Source: Shewanella colwelliana ATCC 39565
GTDB lineage: Bacteria > Pseudomonadota > Gammaproteobacteria > Enterobacterales > Shewanellaceae
DNA: 64,000 bases
Direction of reading: 5' to 3'
Assembly: GCF_000518705.1 (NCBI RefSeq)
Contig: NZ_JAEC01000007.1
Span: forward strand, 124,001 to 188,000
Each line of letters starts with the position of its first letter. Position 1 is the stretch's first letter. Shown piece by piece: positions 25,986-38,250 of the stretch. A program made the position numbers and the translations under genes. Below the pieces are notes generated by a model. It was not told where the DNA came from, ran no database searches, and saw nothing but the letters and a program-made list of their open reading frames with translations.

Positions 25986-28202
25986 ATGGGGTTAGAGAAA
26001 CTGCTCTATTTGCAAGGTGTTGGAGCCGGCTTTGTTGATAACACTGGCCACTATAGTCAGACGCCGGAGTCTGCCAGAGTCGGCATATTGTCTTGCATGC
26101 TAGCTAATGAGCCAGAGCAGGAGTTTGCATTAGGGCAATTAGCGCCTGATCAATTTGAAGCGACTAACCATGAAGCCATCGCTAAGCGTATTGAGTTGCT
26201 TGATGCTGCACCTTGGCGACAGATCTTACCCGAATTTCAACACGGATTTATCGACAACCCCAAGCTAACCATCATGCTTGCTGAAGGGGATAACCGGGCG
26301 CTGATGCTGACCCTAACTACCGAGAAAGGTGCTAGCCATCGCGGTTTGTTGACTCGGGATACGTTGCATTGCACGGGCGATTATGTGAGTCACGGCCAGC
26401 GCTTCTATCGTTATCAATTGTCACTGCATGATTGGCAAACAAGCGATTGTCTCTGGCAACTGGGCTATCACACTGTCGTCATTTCACTAGCCGATGAATG
26501 TGAATCTACAGCGTGTATCGCCGAAGGCACGTTACTGCTAGCGCCTAGACAGGCCTATCAATTTCAAACTGAACCCCAGTCAAACACGCAAGCTAAGCGG
26601 CCTTGGGGTGTCAGTATTCAACTCTATAGTCTGCGCAGCCAAGAGCAGTGGGGCATAGGTGATTTTGGTGATCTGCGGCAGTTGATCAACTGGTCGGCAG
26701 CAAGTGGTTGCGACTTTATTCAGCTAAATCCGCTTCATGGCTTGCAGTTACCGTTTTCAGAGGCACAGCTTGATGTTAATCGCCTAAATATTAGTCCCTA
26801 TAGCCCAAGCGATAGACGGCGGATTAACCCACTTTATATCGATGTGAGCGAGGTTGCTGAATACCCAAAAATCAGTGACAGAGTGGCCGCTCTTGCTATA
26901 AACCAGATGAGGTTGAATCGCGATAATTGGCTTGATTACCCAGGGATTATTACCACCAAGTACGCACTGTTTAGCGACCTGTATATGACATTTGTGGGCG
27001 ATGAATATCAAAAAAACACCCTGAGATACAATCAGTTCAGCGCATTTGTCGAGCAGGAAGGGCTTGCCCTCATCCAGTACTGTCAATTTGAGGCGAATCG
27101 GGCCACAAGTGGTGTGTTAGCAGATGAAAGATTTCATCAGTATTTGCAATTTGTCGCCCACGAGCAGTTGTTAGGTTGCCAGCAACAGGCTCACCAAGCC
27201 GGGATGCGCATTGGTCTTATCGGTGATATGGCGGTGGGGGCGAGTGGCTGCGGTGCCGAAGTCAATTTCAATTTAGCGAGCTATTGCCAAGGAGCCAGCA
27301 TCGGAGCCCCTGCCGATGAGTTTGCTGCCCAAGGGCAAAACTGGGGGCTGACACCGTTTGACCCCATAGGGATCAAACATCGAGGTTACGAGCACTTTAT
27401 CCAATTGATCCGCAGCAATATGCGCTATTACGGTGCACTGCGTATCGATCATGTCATGGCGTTAATGCGGTTATGGTGGTGGCCACAAGATGAGGTGGAT
27501 AGCGGCGGTGCATACGTTTATTACCCCATGGACACCTTGTTAGCCATTGTGTGCATCGAGAGCCAGCGCGCGGCTTGTATGGTGATTGGTGAAGATTTAG
27601 GTACCGTCCCGCCAGAGTTGCGCGCAACACTTGCCCAATGTGGCATCTACTCCAATGAGTTGTTCTACTTTTGCCGAAATGAGCATGGGTTTATGCCGCC
27701 TAACGAGCACAAACCCCACAGCTTAATGATGCTGGCCAACCATGACGTGCCCAACCTTGCTGCGTGGTGGTCGCAAAGCGATCTGCATCTTAGGCGACAA
27801 CTGTGGCTAATTGATAGCGATGCGCAACTGGATATCGCCCTGGCGAGTCGAGACGTGCAGCGCGAACAACTGCTGAGTTTGCTCAAATTAACCAGTGGTT
27901 TTACTGGCAATATCGATAGTGAGTTTGCTGAAATACTCGAAGCCTGGATGACGACTGCGGCGCAGTCCTCCTCAAGCTTGTTTAGCGTTCAGTTAGTCGA
28001 CCTATGCAGTGAACGTTACGCCGTTAATATTCCTGGCACGTGGCAAGAATACGCCAACTGGCAACGCCGCTTACCTTACACCATAGAAGCACTTTCTCAA
28101 TCACTTGCGATTAATCGCTTACTGCATCGTATTCGGTGTGCACGCAGCGACGCTCCTGTCACCACGCAACCTGTTACGGACACAATTGACTGCCATGGAT
28201 AA
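25986..28202 (+). CDS. malQ: 4-alpha-glucanotransferase (amylomaltase)
   Basis: 738 residues from ATG 25986; AAGGA is 8 bases before it, whereas it is only 2 bases before the other ATG at 25980. The GH77 signatures are present: [30 protein letters not shown], the nucleophile in [13 protein letters not shown], the acid/base in [10 protein letters not shown] and [11 protein letters not shown] for the usual THDLPT. It transfers alpha-1,4-glucan segments between maltodextrins. Here it leads the glycogen operon and can recycle the short dextrins left by GlgP and GlgX. It overlaps glgB by 8 bases. Confidence 0.95.
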   Translation: MGLEKLLYLQGVGAGFVDNTGHYSQTPESARVGILSCMLANEPEQEFALGQLAPDQFEATNHEAIAKRIELLDAAPWRQILPEFQHGFIDNPKLTIMLAEGDNRALMLTLTTEKGASHRGLLTRDTLHCTGDYVSHGQRFYRYQLSLHDWQTSDCLWQLGYHTVVISLADECESTACIAEGTLLLAPRQAYQFQTEPQSNTQAKRPWGVSIQLYSLRSQEQWGIGDFGDLRQLINWSAASGCDFIQLNPLHGLQLPFSEAQLDVNRLNISPYSPSDRRRINPLYIDVSEVAEYPKISDRVAALAINQMRLNRDNWLDYPGIITTKYALFSDLYMTFVGDEYQKNTLRYNQFSAFVEQEGLALIQYCQFEANRATSGVLADERFHQYLQFVAHEQLLGCQQQAHQAGMRIGLIGDMAVGASGCGAEVNFNLASYCQGASIGAPADEFAAQGQNWGLTPFDPIGIKHRGYEHFIQLIRSNMRYYGALRIDHVMALMRLWWWPQDEVDSGGAYVYYPMDTLLAIVCIESQRAACMVIGEDLGTVPPELRATLAQCGIYSNELFYFCRNEHGFMPPNEHKPHSLMMLANHDVPNLAAWWSQSDLHLRRQLWLIDSDAQLDIALASRDVQREQLLSLLKLTSGFTGNIDSEFAEILEAWMTTAAQSSSSLFSVQLVDLCSERYAVNIPGTWQEYANWQRRLPYTIEALSQSLAINRLLHRIRCARSDAPVTTQPVTDTIDCHG

Positions 28203-30549
28203 TAACAAGATGACTTCATCCCTTGAGCTAATGCCTGCCTATGCGATGCAGAAACTGCTGCGCGCTAACTATACCGATATCTTCTCATTACTTGGGATGC
28301 ACCGAATAAGTGTATCGATGACTAACAAGGCTAAGACTGCTAATGCTCAAACATCGTCAGCGCTACCAGCTGACAGCGATTCAAATCAGGTCCCCAAATT
28401 AGTCGACCGTTTAGTGGTGCGTTGTTTTTTGAAGGGGGCTGAGCGGGTCGAGTTAATTAATGCGCTTGATGGACGAAAGGTCGCTGAGTTGGCAAAGCTT
28501 AATGACGATGGCATTTTTGCTGGGTTGGCAGGGCGAAGAGTGAACCCTTTTCGCTACCGACTACGGGTGCATTATCCCTTAACGGTAGAGGAGGTTGTTG
28601 ACCCTTATCAATTTGACTCCTTGTTGTCCGCAGAGGATCTCTATCTTTTTAGCGAAGGCTCACAGCTGCAGGCGTATCACTTTTTGGGCGCTAATCATCG
28701 CTCAGTTGATGGTGTGGCTGGCGTGCATTTTTGTGTGTGGGCTCCCAATGCTAAACGGGTTTCAGTGGTCAATGACGAAAATCATTGGGACGGGTCGCAG
28801 CATGTTATGCGTCAACATGTGGCCAATGGCGTATGGGATATATTCATTCCCGGTATCCAAGCATTGAGCCATTATAAATATGAAATTGAAACGGGCGAGG
28901 GTCACTGCTTACTGAAATCAGATCCCTATGGTCAGATGATGCAAAGCGCCCCAGGTAACGCATCACGCGTACCAAGTTGGGAAACATATCAGTGGCAAGA
29001 TGATGCTTGGTTAGCTAAACGGGCCAATACAGCCTGGCATCAAGCTCCAATCTCTATTTATGAGGTTCATCTTGGTTCTTGGCGCCGAGAAGGAGAGCGT
29101 GGTGAACAGTATCTGCAATATTCAGCATTGATTGAGCAGTTAATTCCCTATGTAAAAAAGATGGGCTACACCCATGTGCAACTGATGCCGATTGCCGAAT
29201 ACCCATTCGATGGTTCTTGGGGCTATCAACCTGTAGGCATGTATGCGCCAAGCTATCGGTTTGGCAGTGCCAATGAGCTTAAAGCCTTTATTGATGCCTG
29301 CCATCAGGCGGGGATTGGTGTGCTGCTCGATTGGGTGGCGGCACATTTTCCTAAAGATCCCCATGGACTCACCCGCTTTGATGGCAGCTGTTTGTATGAG
29401 CATGAAGACCCACGTCAAGGTGAACATCCCGATTGGGATACGCTTATCTATAACTATGGCCGTGGCGAAGTTAAAAGCTACCTGCTGAGTAATGCTAATT
29501 ATTGGTTAGAGGCGTTTCATTTTGATGGGCTGCGTCTCGATGCAGTCTCATCGATGCTCTATCTCGATTACAGCCGGACGGCAGAAGAGTGGTTACCCAA
29601 TGCCCATGGTGGGCGAGAAAACCTAGAGGCTATCGCTTTTTTACAAGCGTTAAATACCCGTATGTACCAAAGTTTTGCTGGCATCATCATGATAGCTGAA
29701 GAGTCGACGGCATGGCCCGGTGTGACGAAATCGGTGCAAGAGGGCGGACTCGGCTTTGGTTTCAAGTGGAACATGGGCTGGATGAATGACAGCTTAAGTT
29801 ATCTCAGTCGTGACCCTCTCTATCGTAGTCATCATCATAATGAGCTGACGTTTAGTCTGGTCTATAGCTTTACTGAACAATTTATCTTGTCGCTAAGTCA
29901 TGATGAAGTGGTGCACGGCAAAGGATCGCTGTTGCATAAGATCCCCGGAGACGATTGGCAAAAGTTTGCGACTTTGCGTGCTTACTTTGGCTTCATGTGG
30001 GGACATCCTGGCAAGAAATTGCTGTTCATGGGGGCTGATATCGCCCAACGAGACGAGTGGAACCACAATAAGAGTTTAGATTGGCATCTGCTCGAGTTCG
30101 CCCCCCATCAAGGGGTTCGGCGTTGGGTTCGAGATCTCAACACGCTCTATAGCCAGAGTACCGCGCTGTATGGTAGCGATCATGACTGTGACGGTTTCCA
30201 TTGGCTTGATTGTGATAACGCTAGTGCCAGCATTGTCAGCTTCATTCGCCAAAGTGGTGATGAGAAATTGATCTTTATTGTTAACATGACGCCCGAAGTT
30301 TACCGTGAGTTTCGTGTTGGTTTGCCCTGTGCCGGAGCTTATCGAGAGCGCTTAAACAGTGATAGCCATTATTATGGTGGTAGCAATGTGGGCAACGCAG
30401 GAAGGGTTAGCAGTGAGGAAGAGCCCTATCAAGGGATGAACCAAAGTGCAGTCATCACAGTGCCACCGTTAGCTTGTTTGGTTTTAACCTTAGACGGTAA
30501 CTTAAGTGCGCCAAGCGCCGATGATGTTAAGGCGATACCATGCAGTTAA
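28195..30549 (+). CDS. glgB: 1,4-alpha-glucan branching enzyme
   Basis: 784 residues from ATG 28195, inside the last codons of malQ; the open frame begins earlier (28105) but that part is malQ coding sequence. An N-terminal GlgB domain and CBM48 ([17 protein letters not shown]) precede the GH13 barrel: [44 protein letters not shown] with the nucleophile, [11 protein letters not shown] with the acid, and [12 protein letters not shown]. It forms alpha-1,6 branches in glycogen. The linker near residues 35-65 is unusually polar (Thr/Ser/Asn-rich). Confidence 0.96.
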   Translation: MDNNKMTSSLELMPAYAMQKLLRANYTDIFSLLGMHRISVSMTNKAKTANAQTSSALPADSDSNQVPKLVDRLVVRCFLKGAERVELINALDGRKVAELAKLNDDGIFAGLAGRRVNPFRYRLRVHYPLTVEEVVDPYQFDSLLSAEDLYLFSEGSQLQAYHFLGANHRSVDGVAGVHFCVWAPNAKRVSVVNDENHWDGSQHVMRQHVANGVWDIFIPGIQALSHYKYEIETGEGHCLLKSDPYGQMMQSAPGNASRVPSWETYQWQDDAWLAKRANTAWHQAPISIYEVHLGSWRREGERGEQYLQYSALIEQLIPYVKKMGYTHVQLMPIAEYPFDGSWGYQPVGMYAPSYRFGSANELKAFIDACHQAGIGVLLDWVAAHFPKDPHGLTRFDGSCLYEHEDPRQGEHPDWDTLIYNYGRGEVKSYLLSNANYWLEAFHFDGLRLDAVSSMLYLDYSRTAEEWLPNAHGGRENLEAIAFLQALNTRMYQSFAGIIMIAEESTAWPGVTKSVQEGGLGFGFKWNMGWMNDSLSYLSRDPLYRSHHHNELTFSLVYSFTEQFILSLSHDEVVHGKGSLLHKIPGDDWQKFATLRAYFGFMWGHPGKKLLFMGADIAQRDEWNHNKSLDWHLLEFAPHQGVRRWVRDLNTLYSQSTALYGSDHDCDGFHWLDCDNASASIVSFIRQSGDEKLIFIVNMTPEVYREFRVGLPCAGAYRERLNSDSHYYGGSNVGNAGRVSSEEEPYQGMNQSAVITVPPLACLVLTLDGNLSAPSADDVKAIPCS

Positions 30550-32735
30550 CTAATGGTAAACCTTACCCTTTAGGCGCCACGATTGATGATGGTGTTAACT
30601 TTGCGTTGTACTCAGCCAATGCGCGCCGAGTGTACCTTTGTCTGTTTGAGGATGACTCTGCCACTGACGATACTGTACTGGCAGACGGCTCAATATCCGT
30701 TAAAAGAGCATCACATGAGATTGCGCGTTTTGAGCTGCCGCGGCAGTCGCAAGGGGTTTGGCATGGACATATCAGTGGACTCTCTGCCGGCTGCCGTTAC
30801 GGCTATCGAGTAGACGGGCCTTACCAACCAGAGTTAGGCCATCGATTTAACGTCAATAAGCTGCTTCTTGACCCATACGCGAAGGCGTTCGATGGTGAGT
30901 TTGTTGACCACCCCTCACATTACGGTTACCAGCTTGGCAATATGGCCGAAGATCTTAGCTTTTCTACCTTAGATAGTGCCAGCAGTATGCCAAAGTGTGT
31001 GGTGCTTGATATCCGCATGCTCCCAGCTATCACGCCGGTTGCTAAGCCTTACAGTCAAGAGGAAGTATCGCTGTCGCTGCGCCGTAGTGTTATCTATGAA
31101 CTTCATGTAAAAGGCTTTACTAAACGTCATCCTGAAGTGAGCAAAGCCGCTCAAGGTTGTTTTTTGGGGCTAGCGGATAACGCGGTGATTAACTACTTAA
31201 CCCAGCTTGGGATCACCGCCGTTGAGTTGCTGCCAGTACAACAGTTTGTGAGTGAGCCTTTCTTGCAAAAGAAACAGCTGACTAACTACTGGGGTTACAA
31301 CACCATCGGGTTCTTTGTGCCTCACAATGGTTACGTCAACTTAGCGGCGATAGATGAGTTTCGCACTATGGTGGATGCGCTGCATAAAGCGGGGATCGAG
31401 GTGATACTGGATGTGGTCTATAACCACAGTGCAGAGGGCAATCGACTCGGTCCAAGCTACAGCTTTAAAGGGATAGATAATGCCAGTTATTACCGACTTC
31501 ACCCGACAGAACCGCGCTATTACCTCAATGATACAGGTTGCGGAAACACGTTAAACCTAAGCAATCCCTATGTGCTGCAAATGGTCATGGACTCGCTACG
31601 CTATTGGGTTGAGGTGATGGGGGTTGATGGCTTTAGGTTTGATTTGGCTACCACATTAGGCCGAGAGGAACATGGGTTTGATAAAGGTTCGGGGTTTTTC
31701 GATGCCATCAGTCAAGACCCGGTACTTAGCCAAGTACGGCTTATTGCTGAGCCTTGGGATATAGGACCCGGTGGTTATCAGTTGGGGCAGTTTCCGATTG
31801 CCTGGAGTGAGTGGAACGATCGCTACCGGGATACGGTGCGGCGATTCTGGCGCGGCGATGCGGGGATGTTACCCGAGTTTGCGCGGCGCTTTCACGGCTC
31901 TAGCGATCTGTTTGAGCATTCTGGCAGAAAACCCGCGGCCAGTATCAATTTTATTGCCAGCCATGACGGTTTTACCTTAATGGATCTGGTGAGTTATCGA
32001 CACAAGCATAATCAAGCCAATGGCGAGCAAAATCGCGACGGCCATAACGAAAACTACAGCGACAATTATGGTGTAGAGGGCAACAGCCAAGATGTCAATA
32101 TCGCCGCATTGCGTGCTCGTCAATGCCGTAACATGCTGACGACTTTATGTTTATCCCAAGGTGTTCCCATGTTACTTGCCGGAGATGAGTTTGGGCACAG
32201 TCAGCAGGGTAACAATAACGCCTATTGCCAAGATAACCCTAATAGTTGGATCAATTGGCAACAAGATATCGACAGTGATGCGCAGCTCGATTTCACTATC
32301 AAGCTTCTTAGGCTGCGACGCCGTTTTCCCATGCTATGTCATCGCGACTATATCCATGACAGCGCCAACTTAAGTTCCCCCGGATTAGATTGGTTCTGCC
32401 GCCAAGGGCAATTAATGACCAAAGCCCTTTGGGGCGAGGCTCAGACCCGCACATTAAGCTTAGTGATCAGTGGCGAACTTGAGGCGCAAGCAGGCTGCCG
32501 TCAAGCTTTGTTGCTGATGTTTAATGCCGATGAGCTGCCACAAGGCTTTACCTTGCCACGCCTCAATAATATTGGCGATTGGCAATGTTTACTTCATACC
32601 CAAGACACCCCCATACATGCTCATTCCCACCTCTCTAATGGTGAGAGCTTAGTGTTACAAGACAGAAGTCTAATGGTGTTTTACGCCCAATTTACAGGAG
32701 AGAGTCATGAGTCAGGTAAAAGCATCCACGACTAA
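30540..32735 (+). CDS. glgX: Glycogen debranching enzyme
   Basis: 731 residues. CBM48 at the start ([25 protein letters not shown]), then a GH13 isoamylase-type barrel: [49 protein letters not shown] with the nucleophile, [16 protein letters not shown] with the acid and [13 protein letters not shown]. It cuts the short alpha-1,6 branches left by phosphorylase. Its ATG lies 10 bases inside glgB and its own 3' end overlaps glgP by 29 bases. Confidence 0.95.
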   Translation: MQLTNGKPYPLGATIDDGVNFALYSANARRVYLCLFEDDSATDDTVLADGSISVKRASHEIARFELPRQSQGVWHGHISGLSAGCRYGYRVDGPYQPELGHRFNVNKLLLDPYAKAFDGEFVDHPSHYGYQLGNMAEDLSFSTLDSASSMPKCVVLDIRMLPAITPVAKPYSQEEVSLSLRRSVIYELHVKGFTKRHPEVSKAAQGCFLGLADNAVINYLTQLGITAVELLPVQQFVSEPFLQKKQLTNYWGYNTIGFFVPHNGYVNLAAIDEFRTMVDALHKAGIEVILDVVYNHSAEGNRLGPSYSFKGIDNASYYRLHPTEPRYYLNDTGCGNTLNLSNPYVLQMVMDSLRYWVEVMGVDGFRFDLATTLGREEHGFDKGSGFFDAISQDPVLSQVRLIAEPWDIGPGGYQLGQFPIAWSEWNDRYRDTVRRFWRGDAGMLPEFARRFHGSSDLFEHSGRKPAASINFIASHDGFTLMDLVSYRHKHNQANGEQNRDGHNENYSDNYGVEGNSQDVNIAALRARQCRNMLTTLCLSQGVPMLLAGDEFGHSQQGNNNAYCQDNPNSWINWQQDIDSDAQLDFTIKLLRLRRRFPMLCHRDYIHDSANLSSPGLDWFCRQGQLMTKALWGEAQTRTLSLVISGELEAQAGCRQALLLMFNADELPQGFTLPRLNNIGDWQCLLHTQDTPIHAHSHLSNGESLVLQDRSLMVFYAQFTGESHESGKSIHD

Positions 32736-35214
32736 AAAACGCAGTAGTAGCGCCAAGTCGAAAAAGGAAGGTAAACACGCCGCGTCCGCAAAGGTTGCGC
32801 CTTGTGAGCCTTGTGATTCCCTCTCTGCTTGTTTCGAAAGGCATGTGAGTAATGGCCTTTCATCTGTGGAAGGCGACTATCAAACCCTGTTTTCAGCGTT
32901 AGCGTTAAGCGTTAAAGAACAGATGTTGCCGAACTGGCAACAAACTCGTATGCAAGACAGCCAATATAAAGCCAAACAGGTGGCGTATCTGTCGCTGGAG
33001 TTTTTGATGGGGCGGGCGCTTAGTAATGCGCTACTTAATCTCGATATTACCGATGAAAGTATCAAGGTACTTAAGCCCTATGCTGTGCAGCTTGAATCGT
33101 TAGAGGAGCAAGAACATGATGCGGGCCTTGGCAATGGGGGATTGGGACGTCTAGCGGCTTGTTTTCTTGATAGCTGCGCCACCTTAGGTCTGTCTGTGAC
33201 AGGTTATGGAATACGCTATGAATATGGCATGTTCGCACAAAAGCTATCTGAAGGTCATCAGGTTGAGCGCCCAGACCGGTGGCTCAGAGATGGTAATCCA
33301 TGGGAGGTCAGAGTGCCTACTCATAATGTGATTGTGCCATTTTTTGGCCGAAGCGAATCTTATGTCGACCGCGACGGACTGCGCCAGTTTACCTGGGCAG
33401 ATACGCAGGATGTGTTGGCGGTGGCTTACGACATGCCAATCCCTGGTTACCATAATGGCCGTATCAATACATTGCGACTTTGGAAGGCCGAAGCGACTGA
33501 TGACTTTGATTTAGCGGAATTTAATCAGGGGGATTATACCGAAGCGGTAGCACGTAAAAATTTGGCCGAGCAGATCACTATGGTGCTCTATCCCAACGAT
33601 GCCAGTGAGAACGGCAAAGAACTGCGTTTGCGCCAGCAGTACTTTCTTTCGAGCGCAAGCTTACAGGATATTTTGAATAAATGGGTTGCTCGCCATGGCG
33701 CCGATTTTACTGACTTTGCCAAGCTCAATGTCATGCAGCTTAATGACACCCACCCCAGCGTTGCTATTCCTGAGTTAATGCGGCTGTTAATGGATAAGTA
33801 TGGTTTGAGTTGGGACAGTGCGTGGCAGATAACCTCTGAGACCATGGCCTATACCAACCATACATTGTTACCCGAAGCGCTTGAGCGCTGGCCTGTGCGA
33901 CTGTTTGCCCATATGTTGCCAAGGTTGTTGGATATTATCTATGAGATAAACGCCCGTTATCTGGACGTGGTGGCGCATCACTGGCCGGGAGATGTCACCA
34001 AGTTGGCGCAGATGTCGATCATTGAAGAGGGACCTGAGCCCAATATCCGTATGGCGTATTTAGCCATAGTGGCCAGCTTCTCGGTTAATGGCGTGGCAGG
34101 GTTGCACACTCAGTTGCTGACCAGCGGGCTATTTAAAGATTTTTATCAACTTTGGCCAGAGAAGTTTAATAACAAGACTAATGGCGTGACGCCAAGGCGC
34201 TGGTTGGCTCAAAGTAACCCTGAGTTGGCGAGACTACTGACCAAACGATTAGGCGAAGGTTGGGTGACGGATCTGAGCCATCTCAATGCCCTTAATGCGT
34301 TTACCGATGACACTGAACTGCTGGATGTTTGGATGCAGGTTAAACAGCATAACAAGCAAAGGTTAGCAGGGCTTGTCACGCAAGAGTGCGGTGTTAATTT
34401 TGACCCCACCATGATGTTTGATGTGCAGGTTAAGCGCATCCATGAATACAAGCGTCAACTGCTTAATATCTTGCATGTGATCCATTTGTACCATCAGGCC
34501 GAGCGTGGCGACACCAAAGCGTTAACGCCTAGATGTGTGCTACTGGGTGGCAAAGCGGCGCCGGGTTATGCCATGGCTAAACTGATTATTAAGCTGGCCA
34601 ATAATGTGGCCCACATGGTCAATTCTGATCCTAGGGTAAAGCCTTACCTGAGGTTTGCTTTTCTACCAAACTACAATGTCAGTGCTATGGAGGTTATCTG
34701 CCCGGGTACCGATTTGTCTGAGCAGATCTCTACCGCCGGCAAAGAGGCATCAGGCACAGGCAATATGAAGTTTATGATGAATGGTGCGTTGACCATAGGG
34801 ACGCTCGATGGCGCCAATATAGAGATGCTTGAAGAGGTGGGGGAAGATAATTTCTTTCTTTTTGGCTTAAATGCTTCTGAGGTTGAAGGGATAAAACCGC
34901 ACTACGACCCACAATCGTTTATTGATCAGTCTCCCGCGCTCAGTGAGGTGCTAGCACTGCTGGAAAGTGGCCATTTTAATCTGCTTGAACCAGATATTTT
35001 TGATCCTATTATCGCCAGCATTCGCAACCCCCATGATCCATGGATGATTGCTGCCGACTTTGAATCTTATCGTGTAGCGCAAGTGAAGGCGGCTAATGCC
35101 TACCGCGACCAACATCATTGGGCGCAGATGAGTATGCGTAATACGGCCGCCAGCGGGCGCTTTTCTAGCGATGTCACCATAGGGCAATACCGCGATGAAA
35201 TATGGAGAGTTTAA
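32707..35214 (+). CDS. glgP: Glycogen phosphorylase
   Basis: 835 residues. After a Lys/Ser/Ala-rich N-terminus (about 35 residues) it is a complete GT35 enzyme: YLSLEFLMGRALSNAL, GNGGLGRLAACFLDSCATL, YGIRYEYGMF, the RRW(L) substrate region, RIHEYKRQLLN, KAAPGYAMAK and the PLP-lysine block EASGTGNMKFMMNGALTIGT. It releases glucose 1-phosphate from glycogen. AGGAG lies before ATG 32707, within glgX. 114 bases separate it from glgC, the only sizeable gap in the operon. Confidence 0.96.
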   Translation: MSQVKASTTKKRSSSAKSKKEGKHAASAKVAPCEPCDSLSACFERHVSNGLSSVEGDYQTLFSALALSVKEQMLPNWQQTRMQDSQYKAKQVAYLSLEFLMGRALSNALLNLDITDESIKVLKPYAVQLESLEEQEHDAGLGNGGLGRLAACFLDSCATLGLSVTGYGIRYEYGMFAQKLSEGHQVERPDRWLRDGNPWEVRVPTHNVIVPFFGRSESYVDRDGLRQFTWADTQDVLAVAYDMPIPGYHNGRINTLRLWKAEATDDFDLAEFNQGDYTEAVARKNLAEQITMVLYPNDASENGKELRLRQQYFLSSASLQDILNKWVARHGADFTDFAKLNVMQLNDTHPSVAIPELMRLLMDKYGLSWDSAWQITSETMAYTNHTLLPEALERWPVRLFAHMLPRLLDIIYEINARYLDVVAHHWPGDVTKLAQMSIIEEGPEPNIRMAYLAIVASFSVNGVAGLHTQLLTSGLFKDFYQLWPEKFNNKTNGVTPRRWLAQSNPELARLLTKRLGEGWVTDLSHLNALNAFTDDTELLDVWMQVKQHNKQRLAGLVTQECGVNFDPTMMFDVQVKRIHEYKRQLLNILHVIHLYHQAERGDTKALTPRCVLLGGKAAPGYAMAKLIIKLANNVAHMVNSDPRVKPYLRFAFLPNYNVSAMEVICPGTDLSEQISTAGKEASGTGNMKFMMNGALTIGTLDGANIEMLEEVGEDNFFLFGLNASEVEGIKPHYDPQSFIDQSPALSEVLALLESGHFNLLEPDIFDPIIASIRNPHDPWMIAADFESYRVAQVKAANAYRDQHHWAQMSMRNTAASGRFSSDVTIGQYRDEIWRV

Positions 35215-35328
35215 GTATGGGGTATCACTGTCATCACAATGCCATCAATATCGATTTTAATAGCAGGGCTTCAACACTGTTGACCATCAAAAATATCTGT
35301 TCGCTATCTTCTCAAGGAGTGAGTACCT

Positions 35329-36603
35329 ATGCCTAATATAAGCCCTAGTCCACGTTATATCAGTAATTTGACCCGAGATACCTATGCATTGATTTTGGCG
35401 GGAGGCCGCGGTTCTCGGCTGCATGAGTTGACCGATTGGCGTGCTAAACCTTCACTCTATTTTGGCGGTAAGTTTCGTATTATCGACTTCCCATTGTCCA
35501 ACTGTGTTAATTCAGGCATTCGCCGTATTGGTGTGGTAACCCAGTACAAATCACATTCGCTTATTCGGCATGTGATGCGAGGTTGGGGCCACTTTAAGAA
35601 AGAGCTCGGCGAGTCGGTTGAGATCTTACCCGCCTCACAAAGGTATTCCGAAAGTTGGTATCAGGGGACTGCCGATGCAGTGTTTCAAAATATCGATATT
35701 ATTCGGCATGAACTGCCTAAATACGTAATGATCCTCTCGGGGGATCATGTGTATCGCATGGATTACGCGGGCTTGCTAGCGGCTCACGCCGAGTCTGGGG
35801 CTGACATGACTGTCTCGTGCTTAGAGGTGCCAGTTGCTGAAGCTGCTGGGGCTTTTGGTGTAGTCGAGGTCGATGGTAACAACAAGATTTTAGGTTTTGA
35901 GGAGAAACCTGAATTGCCAAAGCACCTACCTGATAACCCAGAAAATTGCTTAGCATCAATGGGTAATTACGTGTTCAATACCGAGTTTCTGTTTGAACAG
36001 CTAAAAAAAGATGCGATGAATGAAAGCTCTGACCGAGATTTTGGTAAAGATATCATTCCGTCGATCATTCAAGACCATCAAGTTTATGCTCACCCTTTTA
36101 AGAGTGGCTTTACTGATGAAGAAGCTTATTGGCGTGATGTGGGGACCTTAGATTCATTTTGGCTGGCCAACATGGAACTGTTATCACCCACGCCAGCGCT
36201 TAATCTCTATGATGCCAAATGGCCTATCTGGACCTTTCAGGAACAGTTACCGCCGGCTAAGTTTGTTTTCGATGATGATGATCGTCGTGGCATGGCACTC
36301 GACTCGATTGTGTCGGGTGGTTGCATAATCTCAGGAGCAACCGTCAGGCGCAGTGTGTTGTTTAATGAAGTGCAGGTTTGTTCCTATTCCAGTGTGGAGA
36401 ACGCTGTGGTGTTGCCTGATGTGGTGGTGCTGCGTAACTGCCAAATAAAAAATGCCATCTTAGATAGAGGCTGCATTATCCCCGAGGGCACAGTGATAGG
36501 TCACAATCATGACCATGACAGGGCGCGTGGGTTTAGGGTTTCAGAGGGCGGTATTACCTTAGTGACTCGCGATATGTTGGGTTTACCTGTGGGTTATGAG
36601 TAG
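35329..36603 (+). CDS. glgC: Glucose-1-phosphate adenylyltransferase
   Basis: 424 residues. It contains [39 protein letters not shown], the nucleotide-binding and allosteric region; [26 protein letters not shown] with the catalytic Asp; FEEKP; and a C-terminal left-handed beta-helix. It makes ADP-glucose, the committed step of glycogen synthesis. AAGGAG precedes ATG 35329. Placing synthesis genes (glgC, glgA) behind breakdown genes (glgX, glgP) means one transcript supplies both arms. Confidence 0.96.
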   Translation: MPNISPSPRYISNLTRDTYALILAGGRGSRLHELTDWRAKPSLYFGGKFRIIDFPLSNCVNSGIRRIGVVTQYKSHSLIRHVMRGWGHFKKELGESVEILPASQRYSESWYQGTADAVFQNIDIIRHELPKYVMILSGDHVYRMDYAGLLAAHAESGADMTVSCLEVPVAEAAGAFGVVEVDGNNKILGFEEKPELPKHLPDNPENCLASMGNYVFNTEFLFEQLKKDAMNESSDRDFGKDIIPSIIQDHQVYAHPFKSGFTDEEAYWRDVGTLDSFWLANMELLSPTPALNLYDAKWPIWTFQEQLPPAKFVFDDDDRRGMALDSIVSGGCIISGATVRRSVLFNEVQVCSYSSVENAVVLPDVVVLRNCQIKNAILDRGCIIPEGTVIGHNHDHDRARGFRVSEGGITLVTRDMLGLPVGYE

Positions 36604-36612
36604 AGGCTAGCA

Positions 36613-38241
36613 ATGAAAAGAGTATTGATGCTTGCGGCCGAAAATGGTGCGCTGAACGGAGCGAAAGTAGGTGGTATGGCGGATGTGATCCGTGATCTCC
36701 CCCATGCGCTATATCCCTATGGTGTGTGCGCCGACATTGCCATGCCAAGTTACGGTTTTCTGCATCGAGAACTGACCGTGAACCAGCAAACCATGGTTAA
36801 AGTGAGCTTTTATGGACAGCCTCATTGGGTAACCTTACACCAATGTGTTCATCCGCAGTTGCCTGAAGTGAACCTCTACCTGTTTGACCATCCGCTATTT
36901 GATGATGGCGGCAATGTCTATACGCTAGGGCAAAGCGATCGACCATTTGCAGATGATGCCAATAAGTTTGCGCTGTTTTGTGCCAGTGTTGCGACGGCAT
37001 TGGCACAACAAACAATTGCGTTGCCAGATCATCTCCACCTACATGATTGGCATTGTGGCGTGATGGCGTTGTTGCGAGCTTATTCGCCAGAGCATCAAAT
37101 TTTGCAACGCATTCCTAGCACCATAACGATTCATAATTTAGCAATACAGGGGACACGTCCGCTCAATAATGAGCACTCATCATTGCAGTCATGGTTTCCG
37201 CAGCTCTATCGTCATTTAAGCGATGAAGCTATTAACCATATCTGTGATAGACGTTACCTTAACTGTTTTAACCCTTTGCGCGCCGCAATTGTATTAAGTG
37301 ACAAGGTCCATCTGGTCTCTCCAAATTATGCCAAAGAGGTGTTGCAGCCATCTGATGCACAGCGGGGGTTGTATGGTGGTGAAGGCTTAGAGGAAGACTT
37401 GCAAGTAAAACAGCAACACCAGCAATTGTTTGGCATACTCAACGGTTGCCAGTATGAGAGAACTTCGCCATCGAGCCGCAAGCTGTCAGCGCGTAAAGCC
37501 TTGGAACAAGGGGGCTTAGATACCATGGCGCTGCTACTTAATCAGGCTGAAAATGCACTGCAACGGTGGATGGTGAATCATCCCTACTTGCGCAGTGTCG
37601 ACCAAATTGCTCTCGTGACAATTGCAAGGCTCAACAGAGCTTTGGGCGATAGTATTGAACCAAGAACGATTCTGACTTCTGTGGGGCGCTTAACCGACCA
37701 AAAGGTGAAGATTCTACTTCATCAAGATGACAAGGGAATTAGTACATTGGCGCATCTGTTAGCGCGACTGGAACAATGTTCACCGCGAGGGGTGTTGGTG
37801 TTGTTAGGCAGTGGCGACAGTGAGATTGAGCAAGCGCTGGCCAAACTCGCCAGTTGTAATCATAATTTTCTGTTTCTTAATGGCTTTGACCTATCTTTGT
37901 CGCAGGCTCTGTATGATGAAGGGTCACTGTTTATCATGCCGAGCTCGTTTGAACCTTGTGGTATTAGTCAGATGTTAGCGATGAGGGCGGGCCAGCCCTG
38001 TTTAGTGCATGGAGTGGGTGGCTTGCTAGATACCGTCAACGATGAGGAGAATGGCTTTGTGTTTTTCGGCGATAGCATCGCCGAGCAGGCAAGTGAGATG
38101 CTGCGCCGATTTGATGCTCTACTACCTAAGATGGCAACCGCTGAGTGGCAAGCCATCTGTGATAATGCTAAGGCCAAGCGTTTCGATTGGTCACGCTCAG
38201 CGAAGGCGTATTGTGAGCAGCTCTATCAGTTTGCGACTTAA
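36613..38241 (+). CDS. glgA: Glycogen synthase
   Basis: 542 residues, longer than E. coli GlgA (477). The ADP-glucose motif is KVGGMADVI instead of KTGGLGDV (near residue 18). HLHDWHCG, ITIHNLAIQG, SVGRLTDQK with the conserved Arg/Lys pair, and PSSFEPCGISQMLAMRAGQPCLVHGVGGL with the catalytic Glu are all present. It extends alpha-1,4 chains from ADP-glucose. It starts 9 bases after glgC, is the last gene of the operon and converges on the NYN gene with only 9 bases between, with no obvious terminator. Confidence 0.93.
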   Translation: MKRVLMLAAENGALNGAKVGGMADVIRDLPHALYPYGVCADIAMPSYGFLHRELTVNQQTMVKVSFYGQPHWVTLHQCVHPQLPEVNLYLFDHPLFDDGGNVYTLGQSDRPFADDANKFALFCASVATALAQQTIALPDHLHLHDWHCGVMALLRAYSPEHQILQRIPSTITIHNLAIQGTRPLNNEHSSLQSWFPQLYRHLSDEAINHICDRRYLNCFNPLRAAIVLSDKVHLVSPNYAKEVLQPSDAQRGLYGGEGLEEDLQVKQQHQQLFGILNGCQYERTSPSSRKLSARKALEQGGLDTMALLLNQAENALQRWMVNHPYLRSVDQIALVTIARLNRALGDSIEPRTILTSVGRLTDQKVKILLHQDDKGISTLAHLLARLEQCSPRGVLVLLGSGDSEIEQALAKLASCNHNFLFLNGFDLSLSQALYDEGSLFIMPSSFEPCGISQMLAMRAGQPCLVHGVGGLLDTVNDEENGFVFFGDSIAEQASEMLRRFDALLPKMATAEWQAICDNAKAKRFDWSRSAKAYCEQLYQFAT

Positions 38242-38250
38242 CCGTCGTCA

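Noticed and set aside
28105..28194. Upstream start for glgB
   Set aside because: These 30 codons are malQ sequence in another frame; ATG 28195 matches the family start.
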